From NCBI GenBank assembly GCA_964514415.1, contig CAZEQL010000005.1, forward strand, positions 1 through 46,660: a DNA stretch of 46,660 bases, given 5' to 3'. The stretch comes from CAZEQL01 sp964514415 (lineage in GTDB: Bacteria > Chloroflexota > Dehalococcoidia > GIF9 > AB-539-J10). Made by a program: the position numbers and the translations under genes. Shown one piece after another: positions 39,481 through 46,660 of the stretch; the first letter of the stretch is position 1; every line of letters starts with the position of its first letter. Under the pieces are notes generated by a model that had not been told where the DNA came from, made no database searches, and was given only the letters and a program-made list of their open reading frames with translations.

Positions 39481-40772
39481 TCCTCAACCCTTATAAAGTT
39501 ATTAACCTCATTAACCATATCCAGTTGCTGTAACTGTTTAACAGCCTTTTGCATCCACTTTTCCTCAGATGGATGAGTCATAATAACGAGTACTGCAGTT
39601 TGCGTGTCAAGGTCACTTTCCTTCTGAATTACGGAGGAAATGCTGATGGAATTATCACCCAAAACCTTGGAGATTTGAGCTAAAACACTAGGGCGATCAA
39701 AAACGGTCAATCTCAAATAGTAACGCACTTTTATATCGGACATGGGCTTGATAGTTAGTTGCTGGTTTAACTGTATTTCAGGAATACTGCTTACTCCGTG
39801 ACAAATATTTTTGGCTATGGTCAACATATCAGCTAAGATGGCGCTTGAAGCTCGTGAGGCTCCTGCTCCTTCTCCGTAAAAAATTAGCCTGCCAGCCAGG
39901 TCACTTTCTACTTGAACAGCGTTATAAACGCCATCTACCTTAGCCAATTGTGAGTCTTCAGGGATAAAAACAGGGTGGACACGCATCTCAATAGCCTCAT
40001 TGTCTCGCTTGGCGATAGCCAGAAGCTTTATGGCATAGCCGAATTCTTTGGCATAGCGGAAATCTTGGGCTTGAAGGCAAGAGATGCCCTCGCGGTATAT
40101 ATCTTGAGGATCAAGTCTAGTGTGGAAAGCCAGACTGGATAAAATAGCTAGCTTATAAACAGCATCAGTTCCTTCGATATCATTAGCTGGGTTGGCTTCA
40201 GCATATCCTAATTTCTGAGCTTCCTTTAAAGCAGCGAGAAAATCCAACCCCTCTCGTGCCATCCGGGTCAGAATATAGTTGGTAGTGCCATTAAGGATGG
40301 CATAGATAGCTAAGATATCATTAGCCGACAGGACTTGCTGAAAGGGAGAAATGAGTGGAAGACCACTACCTACACTTGCTTCGTAGCGAAGGCCAACGTT
40401 ATGCTCCTTAGCTAAAGATAGTAGCTCATGTCCATGCTTGGCCATTACCTCTTTATTGGCAGTAACTACATGCTTATTGTGGACAATAGCTTGTTTTATA
40501 TATTCCAGGGCGGGATGCTCACCTCCAATAACTTCAATCACTATATTTACTTCAGGATTGGTGAAAATATCTTCAGGCTGAACGGTCAATTGCAAAGGGT
40601 CAAGCTTTATTGTGCGTGGTTTATTCACATCATGCACCAACACCTTCTTCAGGATTAATGAAGCCCCTGCTTGCTCAGCCAGGCTAGCTGCCTTGTTGAG
40701 CAGAATCTCCGCTACACCACTACCCACGATACCCAAGCCCAATAAACCAATACCGATATTTTTGGGAGTCAT
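39477..40772 (-). CDS. hom: Homoserine dehydrogenase with C-terminal ACT domain
   Basis: Hom reduces aspartate semialdehyde to homoserine, the branch point to threonine and methionine. The 431-residue protein has the NAD(P) motif GLGIVGSGV near residue 12, the VVTANKEVMAKHG motif, GTTNYILTRM and the catalytic GTDAVYKLAILS region (GxDxxxK). The C terminus (about 350-425) is an ACT domain, YYLRLTVFDRPSVLAQISKV, that usually confers threonine feedback inhibition. It follows the foldase gene by 4 nt and overlaps thrC by 4 nt. Confidence 0.95.
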   Translation of the reverse strand: MTPKNIGIGLLGLGIVGSGVAEILLNKAASLAEQAGASLILKKVLVHDVNKPRTIKLDPLQLTVQPEDIFTNPEVNIVIEVIGGEHPALEYIKQAIVHNKHVVTANKEVMAKHGHELLSLAKEHNVGLRYEASVGSGLPLISPFQQVLSANDILAIYAILNGTTNYILTRMAREGLDFLAALKEAQKLGYAEANPANDIEGTDAVYKLAILSSLAFHTRLDPQDIYREGISCLQAQDFRYAKEFGYAIKLLAIAKRDNEAIEMRVHPVFIPEDSQLAKVDGVYNAVQVESDLAGRLIFYGEGAGASRASSAILADMLTIAKNICHGVSSIPEIQLNQQLTIKPMSDIKVRYYLRLTVFDRPSVLAQISKVLGDNSISISSVIQKESDLDTQTAVLVIMTHPSEEKWMQKAVKQLQQLDMVNEVNNFIRVEE

Positions 40773-40776
40773 GACA

Positions 40777-42003
40777 TCATCTTTCCTTCAGAACTTCGTC
40801 TACAGCCCAAGCTATCTTCTCTTCATCAAGATAATTGTTAATGACGCTATTTTCTCTTTGCACTTGGAACCACTCAGCAAAGTCATTGCTTGCTACCTTT
40901 TCCTTAACCTCCTCACTAATCTCATGTTCCCCTTGCCCCAAGACTTTAACTATCCAATAGCCGCCCTTGGTTTGAACCGCCTTGTCTTGAACTGGTTCAC
41001 TAACAACATTCAGGTCGAGATTAAAGGCAACCTTATCGAAAGCGGCACTATGTATGTCTTCTTGTTTTAACCAGCCAAGTTCACCCCCATCTTCTTCACC
41101 TTTATATTGAGAATACTTATCAGCTAACTCAGCAAAATTCTCGTCATCTAGTTCCGCCTTAACTTCATCAGCTTCCTGCTTACTACCTAGCAATATCGCT
41201 CTAGCTTTTATGCCTTTCTCCTCATTTTTATCAGTAACCTCTATAAGCCAGTATCCAACATCCTTAGTTGCTAAGTCATCATGGATGGGTTGGCTTACGC
41301 TGCCGGGCTCAAGGCTAGAGGCAACATCCCAAATGAGAGGACTGGGCATTAACTCCTCAGGTAGCCAGCCCAAATCGCCCTGGACATTGGAGTTGCAAGA
41401 AAAATCATTCGCCAGGGCGGTAAAATTCCCACTACTCTGGATTGCAGCCGTCACGCTATCAGCTACATTTCGACTCTCCACAAGCATTACCTCAATATGC
41501 GCCTGTTCCATCTCATCGGGAAGCTGAGAATCAAAATACTCCATAAGCCTTTCTCGTAATAAGCTAACTCCTATTACATCCCGATATACTCTATCACCGG
41601 GTAATTCATTCTTCTTTATTTCTTCATCTATCTTCTGAGGGGCAACTACAATCCCTAAATCATTAGCCCCTTGCTTCATTACTTCAGCATCTTCGATATA
41701 TCCCGCAATTTGACCAGTCATGTAATACAGATAGGCTGACTCCATGTCCCTGGTTTGAGCAGCAAGCATTTTCACATAGTAACCCATATTGAAGGAAACA
41801 TCATTTACCTCAATGACAACTTCACGGGAAGGCTTAATTTCCTTATTATAATATCCATAGCCCACATAACCTACAACGCCAGCGAGAAAGATAGAGGCGG
41901 CTATCATTATAATTCGGCGTGTCCTTCTCTGTCGCTGCCATTTGGAAAGTTGCCGCTTAGTGGGGATTCGCTTATCTTCAACCCTCTTTTGTTTCTTAGC
42001 CAA
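40777..42003 (-). CDS. Membrane-anchored peptidyl-prolyl isomerase/foldase, PrsA/SurA-like
   Basis: This 408-residue protein has a very basic cytoplasmic N terminus (KQKRVEDKRIPTKRQLSKWQ), one transmembrane helix (about residues 31-50) and a long extracytoplasmic part. A SurA-like N-terminal helical region (about 60-165) precedes two parvulin (PpiC) domains, recognised by GDLGWLPEELMPSPL and GGELGWLKQEDIHSAAF. It should help proteins fold outside the membrane. The start is TTG (position 42003) with AGGA upstream, and a 14-codon open frame (42040-41996) overlaps this start. It heads the threonine genes, with which it shares no known function. Confidence 0.88.
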   Translation of the reverse strand: MAKKQKRVEDKRIPTKRQLSKWQRQRRTRRIIMIAASIFLAGVVGYVGYGYYNKEIKPSREVVIEVNDVSFNMGYYVKMLAAQTRDMESAYLYYMTGQIAGYIEDAEVMKQGANDLGIVVAPQKIDEEIKKNELPGDRVYRDVIGVSLLRERLMEYFDSQLPDEMEQAHIEVMLVESRNVADSVTAAIQSSGNFTALANDFSCNSNVQGDLGWLPEELMPSPLIWDVASSLEPGSVSQPIHDDLATKDVGYWLIEVTDKNEEKGIKARAILLGSKQEADEVKAELDDENFAELADKYSQYKGEEDGGELGWLKQEDIHSAAFDKVAFNLDLNVVSEPVQDKAVQTKGGYWIVKVLGQGEHEISEEVKEKVASNDFAEWFQVQRENSVINNYLDEEKIAWAVDEVLKER

Positions 42004-42040
42004 AATCTGAGATCCTATCTGTTATTCCGGGCAAGGCCAT
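41996..42040 (-). other. Possible 14-codon upstream ORF overlapping the foldase start
   Basis: ATG at 42040, preceded by AAAGGTGATTTT, encodes MALPGITDRISDFG and stops at TAA overlapping the TTG start of the foldase gene. It may couple initiation at the weak TTG. Not a convincing amino-acid attenuator, since it has no run of a regulatory residue. Confidence 0.25.
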
Positions 42041-42105
42041 AAAATCACCTTTTCCTTTGCCTCGTTGAGAGTTCAGGTGACTGCTAAATATTCTCACTTT
42101 TATTA

Positions 42106-42133
42106 TTGGTTGCTCCTGTAATCCCATTATGAT
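42106..42133 (+). promoter_or_regulatory. Promoter candidate for tRNA-Pro
   Basis: TTGGTT, 16 nt, TATGAT; the -10 ends 25 nt before the tRNA. Spacing is slightly short and the -35 is moderate. Confidence 0.45.
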
Positions 42134-42158
42134 AGCATATCAGTAAGGGTTTAAGCGA

Positions 42159-42232
42159 CGGGGTGTAGCGCAGCCTGGTAGCGCACCTGAATGGGGTTCA
42201 GGTGGTCGGAGGTTCAAATCCTCTCACCCCGA
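42159..42232 (+). tRNA. tRNA-Pro, anticodon GGG
   Basis: The 74-nt cloverleaf is complete: acceptor CGGGGTG pairs with CACCCCG, D-stem GCGC/GCGC with loop AGCCTGGTA, anticodon stem CCTGA/TCAGG around loop ATGGGGT with anticodon GGG, T-arm GGAGG-TTCAAAT-CCTCT, discriminator A. CCA is not encoded. GGG reads CCC and CCU codons for proline. Confidence 0.95.
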
Positions 42233-42315
42233 CTTTCTCCCAAATACAGGAAATGAAGTTTTTGGTGTCTTAGCCTTAGTAGAGGTTCCACAAGTAGATT
42301 TTAGTTCAATCTGAT
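42233..42315. other. Short spacer between tRNA-Pro and the convergent COG2426 gene
   Basis: No gene; a run of pyrimidines (ACTTTCTCCC) follows the tRNA but no hairpin terminator is clear. Confidence 0.3.
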
Positions 42316-42849
42316 TTATCTTCTCCACCAGCCTAAAATGGCTAAAGTGGCAAGTCCAACGCCGGCAACCACTGCTCCAATCCAGCCAAGCAAGCACAAA
42401 CTGGTGACGATTGCGCCAGCAATGATGACGCCTAGCAGAATAGATAGAAAGGCATAACGAAATTTTAAACCCAGCAGGAAGGCAGCGATCGACCCGGTCC
42501 AGGCGCCAGTTATGGGAAGTGGGATGGCTACAAACAACGTCAACCCAATTTTCTCATATTTTTCAATGGTGTTTCCTCGCTGCCTGGTGCGCACAAAGAC
42601 CCAGTTGACCGCTCTTCGCCCTATCTCCACACGGCTAACAACCTTAGCTAACGAATCCAAAAACAATAACAAGATTGGCACGGGTATCAGGTTACCAATG
42701 ATGGCTAAGCAGAGAGCTTTGTACCACGCCATGTGGAATAAGTTTATGGCTAAGGGCAAGGCACCTCGAAGCTCCACCACAGGTAAAGCTGATACGATGA
42801 CGATTATCGCTTCTTGAGGAATTCCCCAACTAAGAATTTCTTCAACCAC
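42316..42849 (-). CDS. COG2426 small multidrug export family membrane protein
   Basis: This 177-residue protein of the Sm_multidrug_ex (PF06695, COG2426) family has about five predicted helices. The signature near the start is VSALPVVELRGALPLAI, and the central EKYEKIGLTLFVAIPLPITGAWTGS stretch (split here) is the most conserved part of this family. The name reflects an old annotation; actual transport has not been shown to my knowledge. It starts with GTG at 42849 only 14 nt after an extended -10 (TGATATAAT read on the minus strand), so the transcript would have almost no leader. Confidence 0.85.
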   Translation of the reverse strand: MVEEILSWGIPQEAIIVIVSALPVVELRGALPLAINLFHMAWYKALCLAIIGNLIPVPILLLFLDSLAKVVSRVEIGRRAVNWVFVRTRQRGNTIEKYEKIGLTLFVAIPLPITGAWTGSIAAFLLGLKFRYAFLSILLGVIIAGAIVTSLCLLGWIGAVVAGVGLATLAILGWWRR

Positions 42850-42863
42850 GGCTTTAGTTAGCT

Positions 42864-42872
42864 ATTATATCA
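42864..42872 (-). promoter_or_regulatory. Extended -10 promoter for the COG2426 gene
   Basis: On the minus strand TGATATAAT is an exact extended -10 element (TGn plus TATAAT). The -35 hexamer at 17 nt (CTGAGT) is weak. The predicted start site lies about 8 nt before the GTG. Confidence 0.45.
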
Positions 42873-42935
42873 CCAAGTATGTCCCCACTCAGATAGATGG
42901 AGGACATGTCAGGCAATTCTTCCTAGCGAACATAA

Positions 42936-42959
42936 GGCGGGGATGAACCCCGCCACTAC
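42936..42959. repeat. 24-bp repeat with GGCGGGG/CCCCGCC hairpin, copy 1
   Basis: Identical to 43182-43205, in the same orientation 246 bp apart. Each copy is a perfect 7-bp hairpin with loop ATGAA followed by ACTAC. Confidence 0.8.
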
Positions 42960-43122
42960 GGTTATTGACATCTAAACTCTAAATTCGAATATCTAAATCC
43001 TAAACAAATTCCAAATTCTGCGCTTTAGCGCAAGTACAAAGGTACTATTCATATCCCCCTCCTCCCCTAATTTTGCCCTTCGGCAAAACCTTTTTGCCTT
43101 TGGCAAAATTGTTTAGCATTTC

Positions 43123-43145
43123 GTAGTTGCCTGATTCATCAGGCT
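43123..43145. repeat. 23-bp dispersed palindromic repeat, copy 2
   Basis: Identical to 2478-2500 at the lysA stop. Here it is followed by a further hairpin TTGCCCAAT/ATTGGGCAA and the sequence CTAC that mirrors its own GTAG, so a larger inverted structure is possible. Confidence 0.8.
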
Positions 43146-43181
43146 CTTATTGCCCAATAAATTGGGCAACTACAGGAAGGA

Positions 43182-43205
43182 GGCGGGGATGAACCCCGCC
43201 ACTAC
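43182..43205. repeat. 24-bp repeat with GGCGGGG/CCCCGCC hairpin, copy 2
   Basis: Second identical copy of the hairpin at 42936-42959. Related but not identical hairpins lie at 43278-43298 and 44324-44347. Confidence 0.8.
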
Positions 43206-43328
43206 AACTGGTAATGCTCCCCGCTTCGCTATTGTTTAGCATTTCGTATTTCGTGCTTAGGATTTCCCTTGTTGTAGGGTCGGGGCTTGTCCCCGACCGA
43301 GATAGGAAGATGTGGCAATTCTACCTTA

Positions 43329-43366
43329 GAGTTTGCTTCGAAACTTCGCTATTTGCAATGGCAAGG
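43329..43366 (-). repeat. Degenerate reverse-strand copy of the TGTCATT-type repeat
   Basis: The plus strand reads GAGTTTGCTTCG, AACTTCGCT and GCAATGGCA in order, resembling the reverse complement of TGTCATTGCGAGCGAAGCG with several changes. Weak but ordered similarity. Confidence 0.35.
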
Positions 43367-43465
43367 AAGGAGACAAGGTATCACCAGTCATGTGAACGAA
43401 TACAAAATGTTGCTTTGCCTAACTGGCTTAACTTATAATTCCTGCACGGACGTATCTAATTTAGC

Positions 43466-44311
43466 ATGAATATCAACAATCAAAAGGCATTAATTGTCAT
43501 CGTTGTTATTTCCCTGCTTTTATTTCCCCTGGTTGCTTTTACCAGCGGTGTCCCCCGAATTATCTTCGGGCTTTGTCTCGTTCTTTTCTTTCCAGGCTAT
43601 ACTTTGCTGTCGGCGCTCTTTCCCAGGAAAGGCAACCTTGGTAGCATAGAGAGGGTGGCTCTTAGCTTTGGCTTGAGTGTTGCCGTGGTACCTCTCATTG
43701 GATTGATACTTAATTATTCCCCCTGGGGCATCAGACTTTATCCTATCCTCATCTCCATCACTCTTTTTATTCTAATTTGCTCTGCTGTTGCCTGGCAGCG
43801 ACAGCAGAGGCTGCCTGATGAGGAGCGCCTCAAGGTTGCTTTCAACCTCAGGCTGCCACACTGGGCAGGAATGGGCAATCTGGATAAAGGTCTTTCTATT
43901 GGCCTGATAGTAGCTATCATAGCTGCACTGGGTTGCCTGGGATATGTCGTAACTAATCCTAAACAAGGCGAGACCTTCACCGAGTTTTATATTCTGGGAC
44001 AGGCGGGTAAAGCTGAGGGCTATCCCTCTGAGCTAGCAGTTGGAGAGGAAGGCAAGGTGATTTTAGGCATCGCTAACCATGAACGTCAGCCCACAAGCTA
44101 CTGCGTGAAAATAGACATAAACGGGACTAGAAATAAAGAATTACATACCGGCATATTAGCCCAAGAGGAGAAATGGGAGCAAGAGATAAGCTTTGTCCCA
44201 GACGAAGCTGGGTTAAATCAAAAGGTGGAATTCTGGCTGTATAAAGGTGGGAAAACACAGCCCTATCTTGAAGAGCCGCTTCATCTTTATATTGACGTCT
44301 ATCGATGTTAA
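43466..44311 (+). CDS. DUF1616 family membrane protein
   Basis: This 281-residue protein has four predicted N-terminal helices: ALIVIVVISLLLFPLVAF, IIFGLCLVLFFPGYTLLSALF, a pair around residues 70-110, then another helix at about 145-165 and an extracytoplasmic C-terminal domain of about 110 residues. The FGLCLVLFFPGYTLLSALFP stretch and the C-terminal PSELAVGEEGKVILGIANHE domain are typical of DUF1616, common in archaea and some anaerobic bacteria, often near cell-surface polysaccharide genes. No Shine-Dalgarno sequence of quality precedes the ATG. The product ends in a single Cys. Confidence 0.82.
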   Translation: MNINNQKALIVIVVISLLLFPLVAFTSGVPRIIFGLCLVLFFPGYTLLSALFPRKGNLGSIERVALSFGLSVAVVPLIGLILNYSPWGIRLYPILISITLFILICSAVAWQRQQRLPDEERLKVAFNLRLPHWAGMGNLDKGLSIGLIVAIIAALGCLGYVVTNPKQGETFTEFYILGQAGKAEGYPSELAVGEEGKVILGIANHERQPTSYCVKIDINGTRNKELHTGILAQEEKWEQEISFVPDEAGLNQKVEFWLYKGGKTQPYLEEPLHLYIDVYRC

Positions 44312-44388
44312 AGACATAATTGTAGGGGAGGGGTTCATCCTCTCCCAACTAGCGAGGGCCATGAGAGTCTGTATAAGTAGCTTCTGGT
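44312..44388. repeat. Spacer with a GTAGGGG-type hairpin
   Basis: GGGGAGGGG-TTCAT-CCTCTCCC (about 44325-44346) is a diverged relative of the GGCGGGG hairpins at 42.9-43.3 kb. No promoter is clear before the flavoprotein gene at 44389. Confidence 0.5.
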
Positions 44389-45561
44389 ATGTATGATGTT
44401 ATCATAGTTGGCGCCGGGCCATCGGGGAGCTATACTGCCTCCAAGCTAGCCGGGCTGGGCTATAAGGTAATCGTTCTGGAGCAAAAAGAAGAGGCCGGCG
44501 AAAATGTTTGCTGCACAGGTATCATCGGCGTTGAATGCTTTAATGCCTTTAATCTTGATGCCGCTATTCTGAGAGAGGCCAGCTCAGCCAAGTTCTTTGC
44601 CCCATCTAGCGAATTTATCAGACTTTATAGAGATCACCCCCAGGCTTATATAGTAGACCGTGCCAGTCTGGACAAAAGCCTCAAGGAGCGTGCCCAGGAA
44701 TGTGGTGCAGACTACCTTTTCTCTGCCTCCGTGATAGCCATTACCCCTGAACCAGATAGAGTCTCGGTTGTAGTTGACTATGGTGGTGAGCAGAGGATAT
44801 TTAGTGCCCGAACGGTTGTCCTGGCTTGCGGCTTTGGCTCCAAATTTCCTGAAGAACTTGGGTTGGGAAGAATCAATGACTTCGTCTTTGGAGCACAGGC
44901 TGAGGTAGATACGATAGATATTGACGAGGTAGAGGTCTATTTTGACCAGAAACTCTTCCCTGGCTTTTTTGGCTGGCTTGTACCCACATCAGCTAACAAA
45001 GGGTTGGCTGGATTGCTGGTTCGCCGAGAGCCAGCTTCACGTCTTAATAACTTGCTGTCTCGCCTTCGGAGCCAGGAAAAGATAACCTCAGCCCATGCTG
45101 CGAGGTTTGGCGCAATTCCCATGGAATTCCTGCCTCGAACCTGCGGCGACCGCATAGCAGTTATTGGTGACGCCGCGGGTCAGGTTAAACCAACCACCGG
45201 CGGAGGCATATACTATGGTCTTTTATGTGCTGATATAGCTGTGGAAACCATTCACCAGGCTTTCCTGGCTGATGATTTCTCGACAACTAAACTTTCAGCG
45301 TATGACAAACAATGGCGCGCTCGGCTGGTACCCGAGCTTAAAGCTGGCTATCGGGCACGCCGCCTTTACCAGAGGCTCAGTAATCGCCGCATTGACCGTT
45401 TGTTTCGATTAGCCAGAGATAATGACATACCCAGATTTGTAGCTGAGTGGCAGGATTTTTCCTTTGATTGGCACGGGCCGCTTATTTCCAGAATGCTAAG
45501 ACAGGCAGCCGTAGCTATGCCTCTTCAAGCAGTTAGGAGTTTGTTAAAACATGGTGGTTAA
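44389..45561 (+). CDS. Geranylgeranyl-reductase family FAD-dependent oxidoreductase
   Basis: This 390-residue flavoprotein of the GGR/digeranylgeranylglycerophospholipid reductase superfamily reduces isoprenoid double bonds or related lipids. The FAD motif GAGPSGSYTA is at residues 8-17, followed by VLEQKEEAGENVCCTG with the C41-C42 pair often seen in this group, and the second FAD motif GDAAGQVKPTTGGGIYYG near residue 262. In bacteria the substrate could be menaquinone side chains or lipids; sequence alone does not decide. The C-terminal half is helix-rich and basic. It stands as a single gene between DUF1616 and unknown genes. Confidence 0.87.
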   Translation: MYDVIIVGAGPSGSYTASKLAGLGYKVIVLEQKEEAGENVCCTGIIGVECFNAFNLDAAILREASSAKFFAPSSEFIRLYRDHPQAYIVDRASLDKSLKERAQECGADYLFSASVIAITPEPDRVSVVVDYGGEQRIFSARTVVLACGFGSKFPEELGLGRINDFVFGAQAEVDTIDIDEVEVYFDQKLFPGFFGWLVPTSANKGLAGLLVRREPASRLNNLLSRLRSQEKITSAHAARFGAIPMEFLPRTCGDRIAVIGDAAGQVKPTTGGGIYYGLLCADIAVETIHQAFLADDFSTTKLSAYDKQWRARLVPELKAGYRARRLYQRLSNRRIDRLFRLARDNDIPRFVAEWQDFSFDWHGPLISRMLRQAAVAMPLQAVRSLLKHGG

Positions 45562-45566
45562 GTCAA

Positions 45567-45650
45567 ATGGATATCGAATCGGAAAAGAGCGGCGCTGTTC
45601 CTATGGAAAAAGTCATGAAAGAATTAAGGGAAAAGGCCGAGGGGGTTTGA
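45567..45650 (+). CDS. Possible 27-residue ORF
   Basis: ATG 45567 encodes MDIESEKSGAVPMEKVMKEL followed by REKAEGV, ending one base before the ATG of the next gene. It would be a short amphipathic helix. Either a leader that couples translation or a remnant; the GAGGGGG in its last codons is the ribosome binding site of the next gene. Confidence 0.3.
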   Translation: MDIESEKSGAVPMEKVMKELREKAEGV

Positions 45651-46244
45651 ATGGCTATTTTGACACACAGTAACAAATATCCTTGTGCATTTGATTTAAG
45701 GCTTTTAGAACAGGAACGATACGGCTCTAAAAGTGAGGATTCTGATATAAAAACAGCGCCACTGGGTGAGCCCTATACCTTGTGGGTTCAATACCGTATG
45801 GCGTTACGAATAGATGAGCATGTCCTATATCAGAGTGCAAAAGATACCACACTCGTTTTTGAGGATATAAGTCGGTTGATTGAAGAGCTTCAACAATTAG
45901 CAAGTGGCACGAAGGATAAGATGGCATTTAATCCAATTGAACCAGGCTTCGAACTGGTTATTCGCTGTTTGACTGAAAGCAACGCCTCGGTGGCGGCCGC
46001 ATCGGCAGCCAAGATACGTGCCGAGGCACTAACTAACGCTATAAGCCAGTCCCCCGCCACCCCCAATCTATTTGATGTAGGCATGGGGATTGACCATGCT
46101 AATCAAGTGGACCGCATTTACGGTGGATATGGTCCCGGGTTATATTTCTTTGTGGAAGCGTTGGATGTCGAACGATTTGCCTCCCAGGTAGCAGCCGAGC
46201 TGAATGGACTGGGTCCTTACTTCGCCAGTGAAAGGGAGAAATGA
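45651..46244 (+). CDS. Unknown 197-residue protein
   Basis: I do not recognise this protein with confidence. The middle (PLGEPYTLWVQYRMALRIDE, then YQSAKDTTLVFEDISRLIEELQQLASG, then FNPIEPGFELVIRCL) has the pattern of small beta-sheet-plus-helix proteins related to the WapI-type immunity family, a weak resemblance only. The C-terminal half contains a conserved-looking VGMGIDHANQVDRIYGGYGPGLYFFVEA. No signal peptide or helix for membranes. The ribosome binding site is GAGGGGG. It overlaps the next gene as ATGA, so the two form a pair. Confidence 0.75.
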   Translation: MAILTHSNKYPCAFDLRLLEQERYGSKSEDSDIKTAPLGEPYTLWVQYRMALRIDEHVLYQSAKDTTLVFEDISRLIEELQQLASGTKDKMAFNPIEPGFELVIRCLTESNASVAAASAAKIRAEALTNAISQSPATPNLFDVGMGIDHANQVDRIYGGYGPGLYFFVEALDVERFASQVAAELNGLGPYFASEREK

Positions 46245-46623
46245 AAAGCTGGAGTTACGGAATTAATTCGGTTTATAAAAGGGCGAGCATCTATCTTGAA
46301 GAGGCTTCTTGGTGGGTATTTTTAGCGGATAGGATTGCTGTTTTTTTGTGTGACCATGTTCCCCCTATTCCCCTACCTAAAACTAAAATGAAGCTTAAGG
46401 ATAGGGAGGATATTGAATTTAATGGAGGAAGTGACTGGACAACATTAAGGGATTGGTATGGTGATCTAAGCCAGGTTTTTCACTGTTTTGTGCACATGCC
46501 TGTTTTTGATTCTTGTCAGAAGAGAATTAGGTGCAAATCTATAGAAATTGATTACAGCAGGCCAAAGAAATGTTTTATGAAGAGGACAGGGAATTTTGGG
46601 ATAAGGAGATATTAAACTCTTGA
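46241..46623 (+). pseudogene. Unknown gene with apparent single-base frameshift near its 3' end
   Basis: The first frame gives 124 residues and stops at 46613. Near residue 107 the sequence becomes unnatural (KKCFMKRTGNFGIRRY), while the -1 frame beginning at 46561 reads AKEMFYEEDREFWDKEILNS to a TGA at 46621, which is much more protein-like. The simplest explanation is loss of one base near 46561 (AGG-GCC to AGGCC), by mutation or assembly error. Upstream it reads WVFLADRIAVFLCDHVPPIP and DWTTLRDWYGDLSQVFHCFV with no family I recognise. It overlaps the preceding gene as ATGA. The last 37 bases of the window carry no gene. Confidence 0.55.
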
Positions 46624-46660
46624 CTTACTCACCATTGCAGTATACAGGAGACTATTAGTT

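Larger units (their letters stand above)
42850..43465. repeat. Repeat-dense intergenic region, 616 bp
   Basis: There is no credible gene here. Working left to right: GGCGGGG-ATGAA-CCCCGCC hairpin (42936-42954), an AT-rich TCTAAA/TCCTAAAC stretch (42970-43018), TGCGC-TTTA-GCGCA (about 43019-43032), two adjacent hairpins TTTTGCC-CTTC-GGCAAAA and TTTTTGCC-TTT-GGCAAAA (about 43072-43109), an 18-bp direct repeat (43108-43125 and 43231-43248), the 23-bp lysA-holB repeat (43123-43145), TTGCCCAAT-AA-ATTGGGCAA (43150-43169), a second GGCGGGG hairpin (43182-43200), GGTCGGGG-CTTGT-CCCCGACC (about 43278-43298) and a reverse-oriented degenerate copy of the TGTCATT repeat (43329-43366). Confidence 0.8.

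Noticed and set aside
42936..43366. CRISPR array
   Set aside because: The repeats are of different types, not regularly spaced, and there are no cas genes nearby.

Overview
The window looks like chromosomal DNA of an anaerobic bacterium of the Chloroflexota, most likely near the Dehalococcoidia. This is an inference from gene content, the frequent GTG and TTG starts, monoderm-type genes and the style of the short interspersed repeats; no rRNA is present to confirm it. Apart from the two ends, almost everything is recognisable housekeeping.

Layout. 1-871 (-): start of an M16 zinc peptidase running off the left edge. 1156-4281 (+): lysA, holB and a PSP1/RicT-like gene, meeting a convergent HNH nuclease gene stop-to-stop. 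4782-5421: a gene-poor stretch with a 57-codon ORF and a broken ORF. 5422-9729 (-): an MFS transporter, a Nudix hydrolase, then a DUF177-rpmF-fabD-nusB-acpP cluster. 9789-15120 (+): an M20 amidohydrolase, two DUF2229 proteins, a small membrane protein and a BadF/HgdC-type ATPase (an uncharacterised activase/reductase cluster), then thioredoxin reductase. 15229-19097 (+): rplI, dnaB, a DnaD-like gene and an unusual tandem DnaC-like ATPase, i.e. a primosome set. 19205-28797 (+): a pyrimidine operon pyrR-pyrB-pyrC-carA-orphan-carB-pyrK led by a PyrR-type attenuator, followed by a YjbQ family gene. 29353-37196 (+): a 14-helix MFS exporter, an AbrB-like regulator with a consensus promoter, a DrrAB-like ABC exporter with two different ATPases, and a MacAB-like exporter. 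37202-42003 (-): folE and a flavin reductase, then thrC, hom and a PrsA/SurA-like foldase. 42159-42232: tRNA-Pro(GGG). 42316-46660: a COG2426 membrane protein, a repeat-rich intergenic region, DUF1616, a geranylgeranyl-reductase-type flavoprotein and two unknown coupled genes, the last apparently frameshifted.

The most interesting signals are these. (1) A roughly 29-bp repeat with the form TGTC-ATTGC-N-GCAAT-CTC sits inside or at the ends of coding regions of the DnaC-like, pyrC and carA genes. It is open in all three forward frames, and its short arms change together (ATTGC/GCAAT versus ATTCT/AGAAT). (2) A helicase-loader-like protein carries two complete AAA+ modules. (3) PyrB is fused to a PyrI-type zinc domain without the allosteric domain. 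(4) An orphan membrane-anchored gene is stitched into carAB. (5) The pyr attenuator places the pyrR ribosome binding site in the 3' arm of its terminator. (6) The DUF2229/activase cluster includes a dedicated one-helix protein. I found no CRISPR array, insertion sequence, prophage or rRNA.
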